A stretch of DNA of 64,000 bases, taken from Loxodes magnus (lineage: Eukaryota; Ciliophora; Karyorelictea; Loxodida; Loxodidae). Shown here one piece after another: positions 50,779-63,524 of this stretch. The number at the start of each line of letters is the position of its first letter. Positions within the stretch are counted from its first letter, which is position 1. Both the position numbers and the translations under genes were made by a program. The notes beneath the pieces were generated by a model, which was not told the origin of the DNA, ran no database searches, and saw nothing but the letters and a program-made list of their open reading frames with translations. Location: assembly GCA_946699065.1 (NCBI GenBank), contig CAMPDV010000102.1:310001-374000 (forward strand), given 5' to 3'.

Positions 50779-52019
50779 AATTAAAAACTTAATTATTACT
50801 TCCCCTCTAAATTTTTGACTTAGTAGGCAAAAATTAAATTTAAGCTTTATTAAGTATAACTAAGGCTAAGAATTAAACCAACTAAATTCTAACAGTTATA
50901 AAATAATTAAAGCTTATCTAATTTATTCCAAGCTATTTAGCAAAACAATTATGCCTTATTAGGATAAAAATAAGTAAGAAACTATTAGCATTAAACAAAT
51001 ACAAAGTCCCTCTAGTATAGAAACATAGAGACTATAAAACCATCACTTTAAGCAATTACTTTACTAGTAATCTAGACTCTACTTAATCTATTTATCATAA
51101 GAGCTTTATTTATTTAATCAATTAGCTTATTTAGAAAGTAACCTAATTTTGGTTTTTAAACATTTGAATATTCCAGCTTGATAACTAGTTAGTTACTAAG
51201 AATGCTTTATTGAATATCTATAAAAGTAATTTTAGAAATACCCAAAAATAGAATTATTTACGAAGATAAGAGATTTACTTAAATAAAGATGTAGATTTTA
51301 AATCTAAGTGATTCTTAGAAGTAGTTCTAAGCCATTTTATCTTAATTCATGGCTTATATCAATAAACCTTGACTTACCTTTTATAAATCATTAATAAAGA
51401 ATGCTAGAAAATAGGGAAATTAATATTACTATCTAAGTTAATCTTAATATTAGAAATAGATTTAAGAATTTGCCAAATATGTTTGAAACCAGTGAAAAAG
51501 GGTATAGATAATTAGTAGAATTTTAAAATAAATTATAGGATTTAATAATTTACCCTTATAAAATAGAAGTTTTTAGATAGAGGAAATATTATTCTATTCA
51601 AATGGTATTTATTCAAGTCTTCTTTCTTTAATTATCTATAAAGTTGCAAAAACTCCTAAGTATTAGATTTTATTAAATATATCAAACTTCTTTTTCATTA
51701 ATATCTAGCAGTTCCTTTCTGTATTATTTCAATTCATTAGATAAAAATATCTTAATTATTTAATCTACAAATTTTCACGTTTTAATACTTAAAAAATTTT
51801 GGATAAAGATAAATAAATTCAGAAACATATGAATTTAGGGAATAAGGAGTATTATTAGTTAATTTAACCAATTTGGAATGAGCTTAAGTAGAAAATTTTG
51901 ATTTTATAAAATATGAGTATTCATTATAACTTATATTTTTTATTATAAAGCTATCCTGCTTTAAGTATGTGTATAAATTAAAGATAGATTATGACAGGAT
52001 AATATAATAATATGCTAAT
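50779..52019. other. non-coding spacer
   Basis: AT-rich, no supported feature. Confidence 0.5.
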
Positions 52020-53718
52020 TCAAATCTTTTTACTTCTAACGTAAAATGAAAATTCGGAAAATGAGTCTACTTCTGAATTGATTTCAAGATATCTCTCACT
52101 TAAAACGTATGCTATTTAGGATGATATATAAAGCCCAAGTCCAAAACCTTACTGCATATTCGGGCTTTTCCCACTGTATAATTACTTACTTTAATATTTC
52201 TGCATCTAAGCCTTTTCCTGTATCAAATACTGAAAATTTGTAAAGATCATATTTTTCTTATTCGTTTGAGTTTAATCAATCTGTTGACTTTCTAACTCTA
52301 ATTTCAATTTTTCCCTTTTCAGTGTACTTAATAGAGTTAAAGAGCATATTCTACAGAACATATATAATTTTATTATGATCTGAAAAAATGTGAAGAGGAA
52401 CTTATGATTGTATATTCGTTTAAATGACAATTCCTTTTTTTTCTGCTTCGAGCTAAATCGTTTGAGCAGCCTTTTTTAGGATTTGCTTTATTTCAAAAAT
52501 ACTTCATTTGATTAGAGCATTATTTGATTGTATTTGCACAATTTCATGAAGTTATCCTGTTATATTCCCTAATGTTTTTGCTTTTCTGTAAATAATTTCC
52601 AAGTTTTCTATTATACTCTATGTATTAATGTTTGATTCATCCAACTATTGAGCTTGTTCTTTTGAAAGTTGATTTAAAGATTTTAGAGAATCTTGACAGG
52701 CTCTACGAATTTATTCTACTGGATCACAAACTTAATAATTAAGTGATTTTAAAAAGAGTGTCTTATATTTATCTTCTTACTTAAGATTTTCCACTTTAGC
52801 AATTTCTTTTTATATATCTGTTATATCCAAAACGTTCAAAAGAACTGCTTCTTATCCTTACCAGAATGTATTTAATGCTTCAATTTCTAGAATTTGGTAA
52901 TTATTTTGGGCTCCATAAACTTAAAAATTTTTAATATAGACTTAATTGAATTTTTTGGGTTGAGTTTCTTCGGACAGAATATATTGATCTAAATCAAGGT
53001 TAAACTTGGCTTTAATATTTTGATTATAATACTAAGCATCTTTTAATATCTATATTAAGCTTCTTTTCTAAAATGTTTCAAACACAGTAGCATTCTCCCA
53101 CATTACTTTGCAATCTTTGCTCATAACAAGAATAGCTGCTCTAGTTGTGGAAGCTAAAAATTTGAATTAAATAGCATCTTGCTAGATTTGCTTTTAGTTT
53201 CTATGGAGATTTTATTATTCTAGGTGGAATATTAATATGCTGGCACCGTTAATGAAGATTATGAAATAGAGACATACTTAGAAGTTAAAGCTAAAGTTTA
53301 GCAATCCTACTTAAAGGCACCTGATTAGACTTACTGGAACTGAAATAACGTATAAAGGTAGTTGTATTTTTCAATTCCTCACTACTAAGTTTCCTAATTG
53401 TGCATTTCATACTATTATCATAAGACCTAATCATGATTAATCGGGTAGTAATCACAATATCAAAAATCCTTCAAAAAGAATGTAAAAACTCGAAAAGCAA
53501 ATGATTGACTTTAGATGACTTTTATTATTTAAGTCTTCACATAAAGTAAATAAAATTCATAAGCAGAAGCGCATTGAAACTGTAATTCATTTAATCGCAT
53601 TTGAATCAGCTTAATAGGCAAACCAAAACGATAATATGTGCAGTGGTAAAGTCACAATCTTAATATATATTGCAGATACCATTGAGTTTTTGAACTTAAT
53701 AGTCTTGAGAGATTCCAT
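52020..53718 (-). CDS. membrane histidine-kinase-like protein with degenerate H-box
   Basis: 560 aa. Start ATG 53716-53718; about six hydrophobic segments in the first 200 residues (for example FYILFEGFLILWLL, VCLYFIIFINGASILIF). A PAS-like segment (TTRAAILVMSKDCKVMWENA, about 215-235) follows, then a dimerisation-helix region and a GHKL-type ATPase: N-box LQNMLFNSIKYTEKGKIEI, G1 DTGKGLD, G2 GFGLGLYISSQIAYVLS. A 16-nt intron at 52174-52189 (GTAAGTAATTATACAG) joins G1 to G2; exons of 1529 and 154 nt sum to 1683. At the H-box the sequence is SLNYQVCDPVEQIRRA where active kinases have SHELRTPL, so the phosphorylatable His is replaced by Tyr. No receiver domain is present. It may be an ATP-binding pseudokinase or act on another partner. 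Confidence 0.88.
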
Positions 53719-54865
53719 ATTATAAAACTAATGAATAAATAAATTTACCATCAAAATTTTTCTAAAGTTATAAAGTTACATTATGTATAAAATTAAATAA
53801 AGAGTACAATAAAACTTACTGCCTTGTTTCTGATGTATATCATCTTAAAATATAGCTATTAATTGCAATAATAGACTATATATTTCACTTTTTATTCCAT
53901 ATTGTATATTAATACTTTCCTCAACATTAAAATGTTAAAAATTTTGCTTAGATATCCTACTGGTTTACTTGGAAAAGTATTTGTATTAAAAAGCTACAAC
54001 TAGATAGCCCTAATTATTCTTATAGTTAATTCTAAATATAAGCATCTATCTCTTTAGAACCTATATCTTAAATAGTTAAAGCACTAAATTTACGTTCAAT
54101 ATAACTTTATACTATTAATGTGCTAGATTCAAATATTCTAAATTTGTTCACCAAGCATTGTAATAAAAAATATTAATTAGTGCTTTTGAATAAAACTGAT
54201 ACAATAATATTAGAATATTATTGAGATCAATAAGTGCAAAGCTAAATCAACTAACTAAGTAAGAGTAATTATTTAGAATAAATTTGGAGCTTTATTTATG
54301 ATGCTCAATGATATTGAAACGTACCATCACTTTCTAAAATTTATTAGAAATTCTGTTTAATTTAGTTATATCAAAGACTCTTATTTAATAGTAATTAATG
54401 AATAACTAGAATTAATGCATGTAATAAGAGTTAAAGAGTTGGAATTAAATATCTTTAAAAGACTATTTGAGCAGATTTTAAATTTATAACCTTTCTTTTA
54501 TATAAGTTATATGAGCATTTTAAGGAGACTAGCTTTATATTCAAAGAAATCAATTTAAAATATAAATTAGAAATACCAGCTTTCAAGAATGAAATAGAAT
54601 TAAGAACTTAATAATTAAAATCAAAATTAAATTAGCTAATATTTGTCAAATATCAAGTCCTTCATGTCATCAATTCTGAAATTTGTTACATATACTTATT
54701 GAACTTATTCGAATGTTTAATGATAATAAAGAAACTTGATTTAAAAAATTTTGCAGATTTACAAAAATTAAAGAGGGAATAAATTATAAATCATTGAGTA
54801 ATGAAAGGGTAGATTAATGAAGATTGGATTATCTATTATTCTAATATAATTATTAGTTAACTTTT
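53719..54865. other. non-coding spacer
   Basis: AT-rich, no supported feature between two minus-strand genes. Confidence 0.5.
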
Positions 54866-55190
54866 TCATTTTTTTTGATTTTCCTCTATCCAGTTTAAGC
54901 ATCCATCTAAGTCATCGAATTTTTTTACCAACTCTTGTAAAAAATTTTGATTGAACTCCTTTCCATAAATTTAGAACAGTTAGTTATACAAGTCTTACTC
55001 CTTTTAAGTTAATTCTTGATTTTTTTAAGTATCTTATGTTGTAAACTATATGAATATTTACCTTTATTCTGCAACCTACTTCGCAGAGTTTATTAAAAAA
55101 GTGAATTGCACTTTTGTTATCTTTATTATTAATGCTATCTACAAAATCGCCTGCCAATTCAAAAATTTCGTTTTTGCTTTGAGTTTCCAT
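54866..55190 (-). CDS. small acidic helical protein, 102 aa
   Basis: Unrecognised. Start ATG 55188-55190 (METQSKNEIFELAGDFVDSI), a 16-nt intron at 55046-55061 (GTAAATATTCATATAG), then a helical second exon (EQDLYNQLFQIYGKEFNQNF; LVKKFDDLDGCLNWIEENQ) and TGA 54866-54868. Exons of 129 and 180 nt sum to 309. Without the intron the frame would continue into a basic peptide of 68 aa in total; the spliced version is preferred because it keeps a uniform acidic helical character and the intron fits the local 16-nt type. Length and composition suggest a small binding or chaperone-like helical bundle, but no family was identified. Confidence 0.62.
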
Positions 55191-55582
55191 TGAATATGAA
55201 TAACAACAAAGAGTTCAAATTTATGATAAAAATAATTATTAGTTAATAAGAAATCATTATTCAATCAAGAATCTTCTTAGTTTATATCATAATCCTATTT
55301 AAGGCTACTTCCAATCATTTCACATTTACTTTGCTTATTAGTTACTATTTAAGAACTCAGCTTACCTTATAATGCATTCATCATTTGAAGCGTTTAAGTA
55401 TATACTTGCAAGAAGATTATGACCAAATAAAAATGTATATTAATAATGGATAGCTAAGAGAATGGTTTCAAGATTTATCAGTAAATAAGTTGGCATGAGA
55501 GTGAGGAGATGTAAGGATTTGAGCTTGCAATTTAAAGTTATGATTTAAAGATAAAAGAAGTAAACATTTATATAATTTCAAC
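55191..55582. other. non-coding spacer
   Basis: Short spacer between two minus-strand genes; it presumably holds the promoter of the 102-aa protein gene. Confidence 0.5.
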
Positions 55583-56520
55583 TCAGTCACTTTTTGAATT
55601 TTTGTATGATTGCTAAGGAGCAAACGAGCTATTTTCGTTAATAACATTTTCTTCTTCCGTTTTTTATTCTTCATTTTAAACTAATCCTGTATATGATAAA
55701 AGGTAATTAAATCCTTGCTTTCCCTTTTCAACTCCCATTTTAAGAGCTTAAGAAGATTTCTCCTTTACATTTTGTAAGTTAGGGTCTTGCTGAAATTAAA
55801 ACTTACGACAAATCCCTTTGTTTTTTCTAAAGCGCTTCCTGCTAGTACTTTAGATTTCTCAATAGCTACACTACTTATTTCTTTAGTTTTATTGAATGCC
55901 TATGAAGCACCTGTCTAAAGCTTCTATCCTAAATCTGAGGTAGTAGCTGTTTCTTTTACTACTTAATACGTTTATTTTGTTTTGCTTCATCCATAAGATA
56001 GTCAGGATCCAAGCGAATTATCGCTCTGATTTTATTCTTAAGGAAGTGGATCTGAAGATAAACTTTTTTATACTGAATTCATTGGAGCTGAATTAGAAGG
56101 TCCTAACTCAAAATTTTTTGCGCCTTCCTCTGGTGAGGGCTTTTTTTAATTAAAAGGTGTTTCTTCAACTTAGCTTTTAAGGTTATCTCTATAAAATTTA
56201 GCAGCAATTGTTTAATATTTAGCTGGAAATGGCTGTTCAGGAATATTAAAAGGTTAGAGAAACTCTCTAAATTGCCTATTTCCTCCATTACTCATATATT
56301 TGAGCTATTTAACACTCCAGCTGTCCATAGTAACACTTCTAACAAATGAAATATGTACTCCTAAACCTCGATGAAAACCTGAGCATTCAAGGCATAAGAA
56401 AATTCCATGAGATACAGACGCTCATTACGTTCCTTTTTTATGGCAATCAAAGCATAATTAGTTTTCTGGATCTTAAAGTAGTTGGCGGAACACCTCTTAG
56501 GCGGTTGCTTATGAAACCAT
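55583..56520 (-). CDS. ARFGAP1: ArfGAP1-like Arf GTPase-activating protein
   Basis: Stimulates GTP hydrolysis by Arf on Golgi-type membranes; 306 aa. Start ATG 56518-56520 (MVSQATAQEVFRQLLQD). The ArfGAP zinc finger CFDC...CLEC has the exact C-x2-C-x16-C-x2-C spacing, with [20 protein letters not shown] and the Arg finger in [19 protein letters not shown]. The Gln-Trp of GTQW is encoded by TAA followed by TGA (56422-56427). A Ser/Trp segment SLGSWLSYGWSK resembles the curvature-sensing ALPS region of ArfGAP1. A 17-nt intron at 55790-55806 (GTAAGTTTTAATTTCAG) connects to the helical tail ([20 protein letters not shown]), which ends at TGA 55583-55585. Exons of 714 and 207 nt sum to 921. Golgi role is inferred from family. 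Confidence 0.94.
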
Positions 56521-59335
56521 TTATAAAAAATTATGGAACTTAGTATATTCATAAGATTAATTATCTCCTTATTTTATAATACTTTTCAATTTACTAACCA
56601 ATCCTACTAATTTAAATCGTCTCTAATTTATTTATTAGCCATTAATCACATTTCACCACAATCATCTTACACTATCTCATTCTTTTCTTCCTCATTAAAC
56701 TTATATATAGCTGATGGTAAGCAAGCTACCAAATATCCATACAATAGCTCTTTATCCTATAAACTACTTACTACTATTATAATACATTCAAAACTGATAC
56801 TCTCATATTTAACTTAATTTTTAGTAGCTTACTTAATAATGAATCATTAAAAGTATTAGATATAAAATATCTAACCTAATATAGTCAAATATACTCTTAT
56901 ATTAACCCTTTGCTTAATTATATAATAAAGATATCATCTAGTCTAGCTTAAGATAGGCATCTATATTCGCATGTATATTCGTATAGTAATAAAACATTTT
57001 AGATAGAATGCTTAATTTTAAATAAATCTATACCTTAATACTTATGAGCCGAGCTAGGCTTTATTTATATAGCGATTACTTCAGACTCTGTAGAATATAT
57101 TATCTCTGAATGTAAAGAAGTTTCAAACTATTTCCTTTTAAGCAAGATATAAATCTATGTCTTAAGATAAAATATTAATAATGTTATGAAATAGAAGTCT
57201 CTGAAATATAGTTTGATATAAATCTATAAACTAATCTACAAAAGATATAAAGAAAATCATATTAAACTAACTAAAAGTTAAACTATCTAGATTATTTTTA
57301 AACTAAGCTTTGTCTATTTCTTCAAACTAAAATTGAGGGAATTAATTTCATCGCTAGTTGATAAAAGATTGTATATTTTACTTTAACCTCTAAATTATCT
57401 TTTAATAGTAAGTATTTGAAATAGATAAACCTAAGAATTTAAAATAAAGGATAAAAGGGATATAATAGACAGTTAATAATAGAAAGGCAATATATTATAA
57501 GAGGTTAATATTTAAGCTATCAGATTTGCATTATATCTATTTTAAAGAAATTAGAAAATACTTATAGGCTTAGATTGTTAAAGATTCAATTAGTCACTAG
57601 AAGAGCTTTATTGATTTTTAAATTAATAACTTCCAGAAAACTAAAGACACTATATTCATAAGTCTCTATTGTACCACTTTTAAGGAAGTTAGAAGGATAA
57701 TATTTATTTAGCTAAATAGTAGTGCACTAAATGAATATTTTTAATGTTTTCATCATCTAAAAACTCTTTGATAGTAATTAGAGCTAAATTTACCTAACTA
57801 ATTTTAAACCTTTTACCATTTTGAGGTAAATAATAATAATAAGCACAAGTAATTCAAATTAAAAATTTAGAAATCTATCAAATTTGGGTTTTTACTAAGT
57901 AAGAAAAGCTAAATAAATAATCTAACTGTACATGCTTATAGTTTCTAGTTATAATATTAAATTCAGTATATTAAAATTAAAGATAATATAAGCAACTATC
58001 TAATATTAAGCAGGAATAAGTTTAAAAATAGAAAATAGGTAGAAGTTATGATTTATGAATGACTATATAGATTATATATCAATATTAAAATAAATAAACC
58101 ATTAATTTTAGTAAAAGTACAATTAATATAAATCGCTGGATTAGTTTCGTGCTTTTAAGAATCTTAAATACTAGCTTATGATCTATAAAGCCAATACTTT
58201 GCCTTTTAGCTAAAAACTTTTACAATAGTGAAAAGAGAATATTTAATTTAATTTAAAGTTAAGACATTATTATGAGAAAATTTGTATTAAATTCAATTAG
58301 AATCATCTAAATATACCTTTACAAAAGAATTATTTCTTGAAAATTAATAAAATTTCAGCTTTAATAATATTAGTTCTATATAGTAAGATAGTTAATTCAT
58401 TTTAATGCCTCTGCTTGCTTAACCTAATTCTGTCATACCTCAATTAGTTAAAAAATTTCTCTTATGAATATTATTTATAAGCTTATTTTAGTTTTTTGGC
58501 TTCTTAATTTTTTTATTTTACCGCTTAAATTTCTCTATATAATAAATAAAATTTAATTGATTGCTTTTCTAACCTTTCAGGGACATAAAATTTGATTTAT
58601 CATTATTTAATTAGCTTCCTTTTCCAAAAATTAGCTCAGAAATATAAGAAAAAAATTAATTTCAAAGTTTAGTTTCCGTGTACACAACCTTAATTTTTCC
58701 TTTAATTAAATAAACTCAGCTATCAATTTCATAGTTTAATGTATTATTTAATAACCTTAATAATTAAGTACTGCTTAGCATAAATTATAGCAAAATTTCA
58801 CAGTTCAATTACAGTGAAGTAATCAGGCTATTAGATCTTATGCACTATAAAGTTAAATATTTGCTTACAAAGATGAAAACAAATAATATCTAAACTCCTA
58901 GATATAAGAATATTGCATTTATAAGCTAAAGCTAATTAGCGTTATCATATAACTTAGCTTTTAAATTACTTTGATACATTGGCATATTAATATTAATGAG
59001 AATTAGTTATTTCATTTCTGATTTTACAACAAATTAACTTATTAACTTTCAATTCCTTTTTTAAATAATCAAGGCTAATTGCATTTAAAAGAGCGAAACT
59101 TTAAGTTATACTATTGGTTTCACATATTAATTGAATAATATGGGTATTTAAAACTAATGAAAAGGCATAGAATCTTCGCATATTCTTCATTACGTTTAAA
59201 TTGGTAGCTTTATTTAGTTGAGATATTAGCTTTAATCTTAATTTTTGATTGTTTGATTTAAATAACTGAATTAAGTTTAAATTTAGATTGACTAAAGCAA
59301 ATGATCAGTATAATAAAATAAAAATAAGCAGGTTA
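56521..59335. other. long non-coding AT-rich stretch
   Basis: About 2.8 kb with no recognisable gene, RNA gene or repeat, apart from a possible read-through extension of the next gene (59120-59335). Confidence 0.45.
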
Positions 59336-59870
59336 CTAATTTATGTTCTGTATATTTGTTTTTTGCTTAAATTTCATTTTTACACTTCTTTTATTCCTAT
59401 TTTGAGAATCTTATGAACTCGAATTTTCGCTTTGTTACTCTTCATCTATTTTAGGAATATAAAATTATGGTTTGTTTTTCTGCTTTGGATCTCATTTAGG
59501 AGTGGAGGGCATTTTAGCATCCTCTTTTATAATAACACTTTTGACCTGAATAAAATTATTCCTGAATTAAATCTAGTTTTAATTCTCAAAACTTAAGGTT
59601 CATTTTACATCATATTAGCTCTTTGATCTAATTTACTATTTTAGATTTAAATTTTCAGTAGGTTTAAGCTATTTGGCGATATTTTATCTTGTATATCAAA
59701 AGAACTTACGAAAACTAATGGTCATTGCCTTATTCTTTTTATTAAGACAGATTCTCTTAAGATAAGTTTGTTATATCTTAATTATCTGATTCTTTCTCCT
59801 GCTTACAGCATAGAACGTAACTAAAAAAATATTTCATTCAATTTACTCTGTCCCTTCGTATTTGAGCCAT
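59336..59870 (-). CDS. hypothetical basic protein with YVLCCKQ N-terminal motif
   Basis: Unrecognised. Start ATG 59868-59870 (MAQIRRDRVNWMKYFFSYVL, then CCKQEKESD); the Cys pair after a hydrophobic helix suggests membrane tethering by S-acylation. A 22-nt GTAAG...ACAAG intron at 59688-59709 joins this to a hydrophilic second part (NQIQFRNNFIQVKSVIIKED; KMPSTPKWDPKQKNKPQFYI; EEQQSENSSSQDSQNRNKRS). Exons of 161 and 352 nt to a tandem TAG-TAA at 59333-59338 give 170 aa. If those are Gln the frame continues as spacer-like sequence to TGA 59120-59122 (242 aa). The shorter form is preferred because the composition changes there, but it would require a UAR stop. TGA encodes Trp in TPKWDP. Confidence 0.58.
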
Positions 59871-62549
59871 TTTTAGTATAAAACTAGTTCTTTTTTTGGT
59901 TTTAAATGTGGATCTTAAAAAATGAAGGTTCTTATTTATATATATTATGCTTTAAAGGTAAACTTCAATTAGCCGATGAAAGTAGAGATTGAGATAATTA
60001 TTATCCTTAAGCATCTTAATGCTGTAAGCCTTCTTTATTTAGCTTAGTTATTTTTGTATTTAAATTTGCTAAGATTGCTATAATGCATTTCTTCGAGCTA
60101 GAAAGTAAATTTTATACTTTCCATAATGCTCAATAGGAAATAATGCTTTCCTTAAATTTCATAATGTTTCCTTTTAGAAATAGTTACATATCAAATTATA
60201 ATAGCACAAGTATTCTTTCAAAAAGGAATTAGAAGACTAGTTTTAACTTAGTTTATTTCCTTTCAAAAACTTAATAAAACCATAGAAACTGTGAGTAGGA
60301 GTATTCTATACGAAATGCTATTAATTCAGTTTAGGATATGCATTTAAAATGATCTAATTCTCTTATAATTAGATATAGGCTAAAAAGCAAGGATCTTAAT
60401 GCTCTTGGTATTATATTTATTAAATAGTATAATTGTTTTTATTTGCTTAATGTAATGTTATAAAGCTTATATTTTTATATTGCAGAACGAAACCTTATTC
60501 TCAAAATATTTTCGTTAAATGCTTTATATACGCCATTTGACCTTCTTTTTTATTTTTTATCTATTAATATTTAACATTCTGTATATTTCTATTAATATCG
60601 TAATAGAAATATGGGAATTAACATTGAATATAGTAAATGACATAAAATAGTTTTTAAGATAAAAGAGTGTTATAAGTAGTATCATTATAAAGTACAATCA
60701 ATATTGATATGAAATATAGACTCACTTTGATTTATTTGTGACCTATATAATACTTTCTAAATATATAATATATAATCATTTCCTCAAGTTACCCATAAAT
60801 TAGAATCTTTCTTGTTTATTATCTATTATACAAATACTTGCTAGTGTTAATTCTTCATCTCATATCTTTAAATATAGTAAAAGAAGTATAATATAGAACA
60901 GCATGGTGAAGCTATAACCTATTGGATATTATCATGCTAATTAATTTTATAAAGCCTATTAAAGTATCTGTATAGCTTTTGTCATTTAGTCTTAGAAATG
61001 TATTTATTCTTTATATAATTATAAAGGGGTATAAATAAACTATAAGCACTATGCTAACTGTGTATCTTCTTACTTAAAATATAAGCATCCTATATGAAGA
61101 TTAATATTATATTACTATATTACTAGTATGCTATCTATCTAAATATCTTCTTTAAGTCGTATAATTATTATGCTTTATAGTTTTTATCCATTTAATATAT
61201 CTTGTTTCCTTTCAAAGATTGGTTTTGCTTTTTATGGTTTGAAAATACTTTAGTATAATAATCTTATATTAATTGCCATTTAGACTTATTTTATATGAAA
61301 TCAATATACTTCTTTTCTATTTTCTAAATTAAATATATCTCTCAGAGTTTGTTTACTATCTAGAAACTTTTTATCAAACTATTAAAACTAAAATCAATAA
61401 TAAACTTAGATTAAATACCTTTATTTATAATTTAAGAATGAAGGCTTTCGTTGATATTCTGAAATTGATTGGTAGAATAATTAAGATTTGAAAATAGCTA
61501 TGATAATCTAATATTATATCTTAATTATTAACTTAAGCTTATAAAATTATTAAACAGATTATATTCCTTACATTTACTTAATAATCCATTCCTAGTTTTT
61601 ATTTATACCATTATTTATTTTGTAAGATTTACTTATTCTTTCATTTTTAGAACTCCTTAGTAGTTTCTATAGATATATATTAGGAATTTACGTTATTATT
61701 TAAGGAGATTTATAAAAGGAAATGTAATACATTTATAAATTTTAAAGTTTGATGTAAAATCAACTAAGAGCTTAATTATTTGATGCTTAATACTAGGTAA
61801 AGACTTCTGTTTAAATACTAGCTTATTAACTTTACTTGCTTAGAAATTCTTTTTGCTATTAGATGCTATTTATGATAATCTAGTGCTTCACTTCTTTAGA
61901 GAAGTGAATAACTTTTCTTGGTAAATAGAATATTTATAATAATTGAATTATTGTAATGTAATCCTAGTTTAGAAGATAGCTATTTTAAATGTTTATACTT
62001 AGAGTATAGCAATTATTAATGCAACTATAGTTATAAGTTAAATCTTAAGATTTACTTACACTATAAAAGTGCTTTTTTACCCTATATGAGTGATTAATTA
62101 TCTTTGTTGTGTTTACTAGTTGGAATATCCATTTAATGAAATATATGAAAAGTATAAGTATTATAACTATATTATAAAAGGATAGTCTAGATACTCAGTT
62201 CTTATATTCCCTCTATTTACTATCTTCCTTTATAGTTAATAATTACTATTTATTCAGTCTTGGTTCTTTTAAATCTTTAAAGGACTAAAGCATTAATAAA
62301 ATTTAAAAGAGTAGACTGTAGTAAATAGATATAAAGCTAGATAGAAATAAAAGGAAATAAGAGAATCATCTCAGATTAAAAAAGACTAAACTAGGTAAAA
62401 ATAAATAAGAAGAGAAGGCTATGTGTTAAAGTTACACTAGCAGCAGGTAATTAGTAACAGGAAGAATAAGAGTAGAGATTAGATAGTAGTTAAAAGCATT
62501 TGTCTGTTTAATTTAACTTTAATTAATTTTTAATATCAAAAATAGAAAG
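59871..62549. other. long non-coding spacer between divergent genes
   Basis: About 2.7 kb, AT-rich, with no supported gene or RNA gene. It should contain the promoters of the flanking genes. Confidence 0.45.
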
Positions 62550-63524
62550 ATGCAAGATATTATTTAGCCAGGAGTAGGCATTTTACCTCATTTTTAGTTA
62601 TAAATGACAATAAACTAGACCGTTAATTAAATCTAAATGCAGAGCAGCTCAATTTCAGAAGTTAAGCTTTATCTTACTCAAAACTAATGTGACGCTATTT
62701 ATATGTAATTTACTTGAAATGGAAGAAAGTTCTAGCTATAATTTGATAAGGTCTATTAGAAGTTAGAAGTTATAACACTATTTAATGAGGAAAGGCAGCT
62801 CACTATTTAAGAGAAATAATTTGAAACTTCATTAAAAGAAACTTGCAAATCCTTTGATGTTGATACCAAATAAGTTTAACAGTTAAGTGGAGGATTCAAA
62901 ATGCTATAGTTGAATGGATTGGCTTTTATTTTTGACTCTAGAACAAATAATATTATTAAAGTTATAATTCATAGCTGAAAAGATTTGAATGTAGAGCCTC
63001 AAAAATAGAATATGAGCAAGATTCATGAAGTAACTTACAAAATTCAATCTTAAGAAATTTCTATCAAGTTGTAAGATCAACTTGAAGTAAGAAAAATTAA
63101 ATTTGGAGATCTTCCTGAAGATATCTTAAAATAGATTGGCAAACCAAATGTGGAGGATTATCTTGAGTTTATTTATTAAAGCAACATTATTCAAGCTTAT
63201 AGCTGGAAGTATTTCAATTTAGGTTTAGAATTCATATTTTGTAGTGAGTAGCATATTCTTCTAAACATAGTACTTCATTGTAATAGCGTCTATTCTTACT
63301 GGTTTGATTTATTTACTCGTTGCCATTTTTAATTAGAAATTGAAGATCAGATTATACAACCTCATACTTCACTTATATAGATGACTAATAATCCTAAAAT
63401 ACAATTAGCAGAGTTAAAGGATGAGAATTAAACAGATTAGACCACTAAATATTATAAATGTCAGAACTTGATTTTTCAAATTTGTTAAGAAGATATTGAA
63501 TGTATATTCATCAGTCCTTCGTGA
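62550..63524 (+). CDS. PHAF1: PHAF1 (C16orf70/UPF0183) homologue
   Basis: Member of the PHAF1/UPF0183 family, whose animal member associates with BCAS3 on early autophagic membranes. 324 aa, uninterrupted from ATG 62550 to TGA 63522-63524. Family features: an N-terminal repeat starting GVGILPHFQ, the IKFGDLPEDILKQIGKP segment (animal form YFGDSCQDVLSMLGSP), the repeat KYFNLGLEFIFCSEQHIL, then LHCNSVYSYWFDLFTRCHF, and the final strand pair YKCQNLIFQICQEDIECIFI just before the stop. If the TGA at 63522 were Trp the protein would continue GSGNIIDIYQ into AT-rich sequence; stopping there matches the family end better. Autophagy role is from family knowledge only. Confidence 0.85.

Noticed and set aside
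55468..56552. Several short frames on both strands around the ArfGAP gene
   Set aside because: All are out-of-frame or antisense readings of the ArfGAP1-like gene, whose zinc finger fixes the frame.
59690..59760. Alternative exon frame reading DIQDKISPNSLNLLKIQI with a 17-nt intron further on
   Set aside because: A single 22-nt intron at 59688-59709 gives one continuous frame to the end of the gene, so the two-step alternative is not needed.
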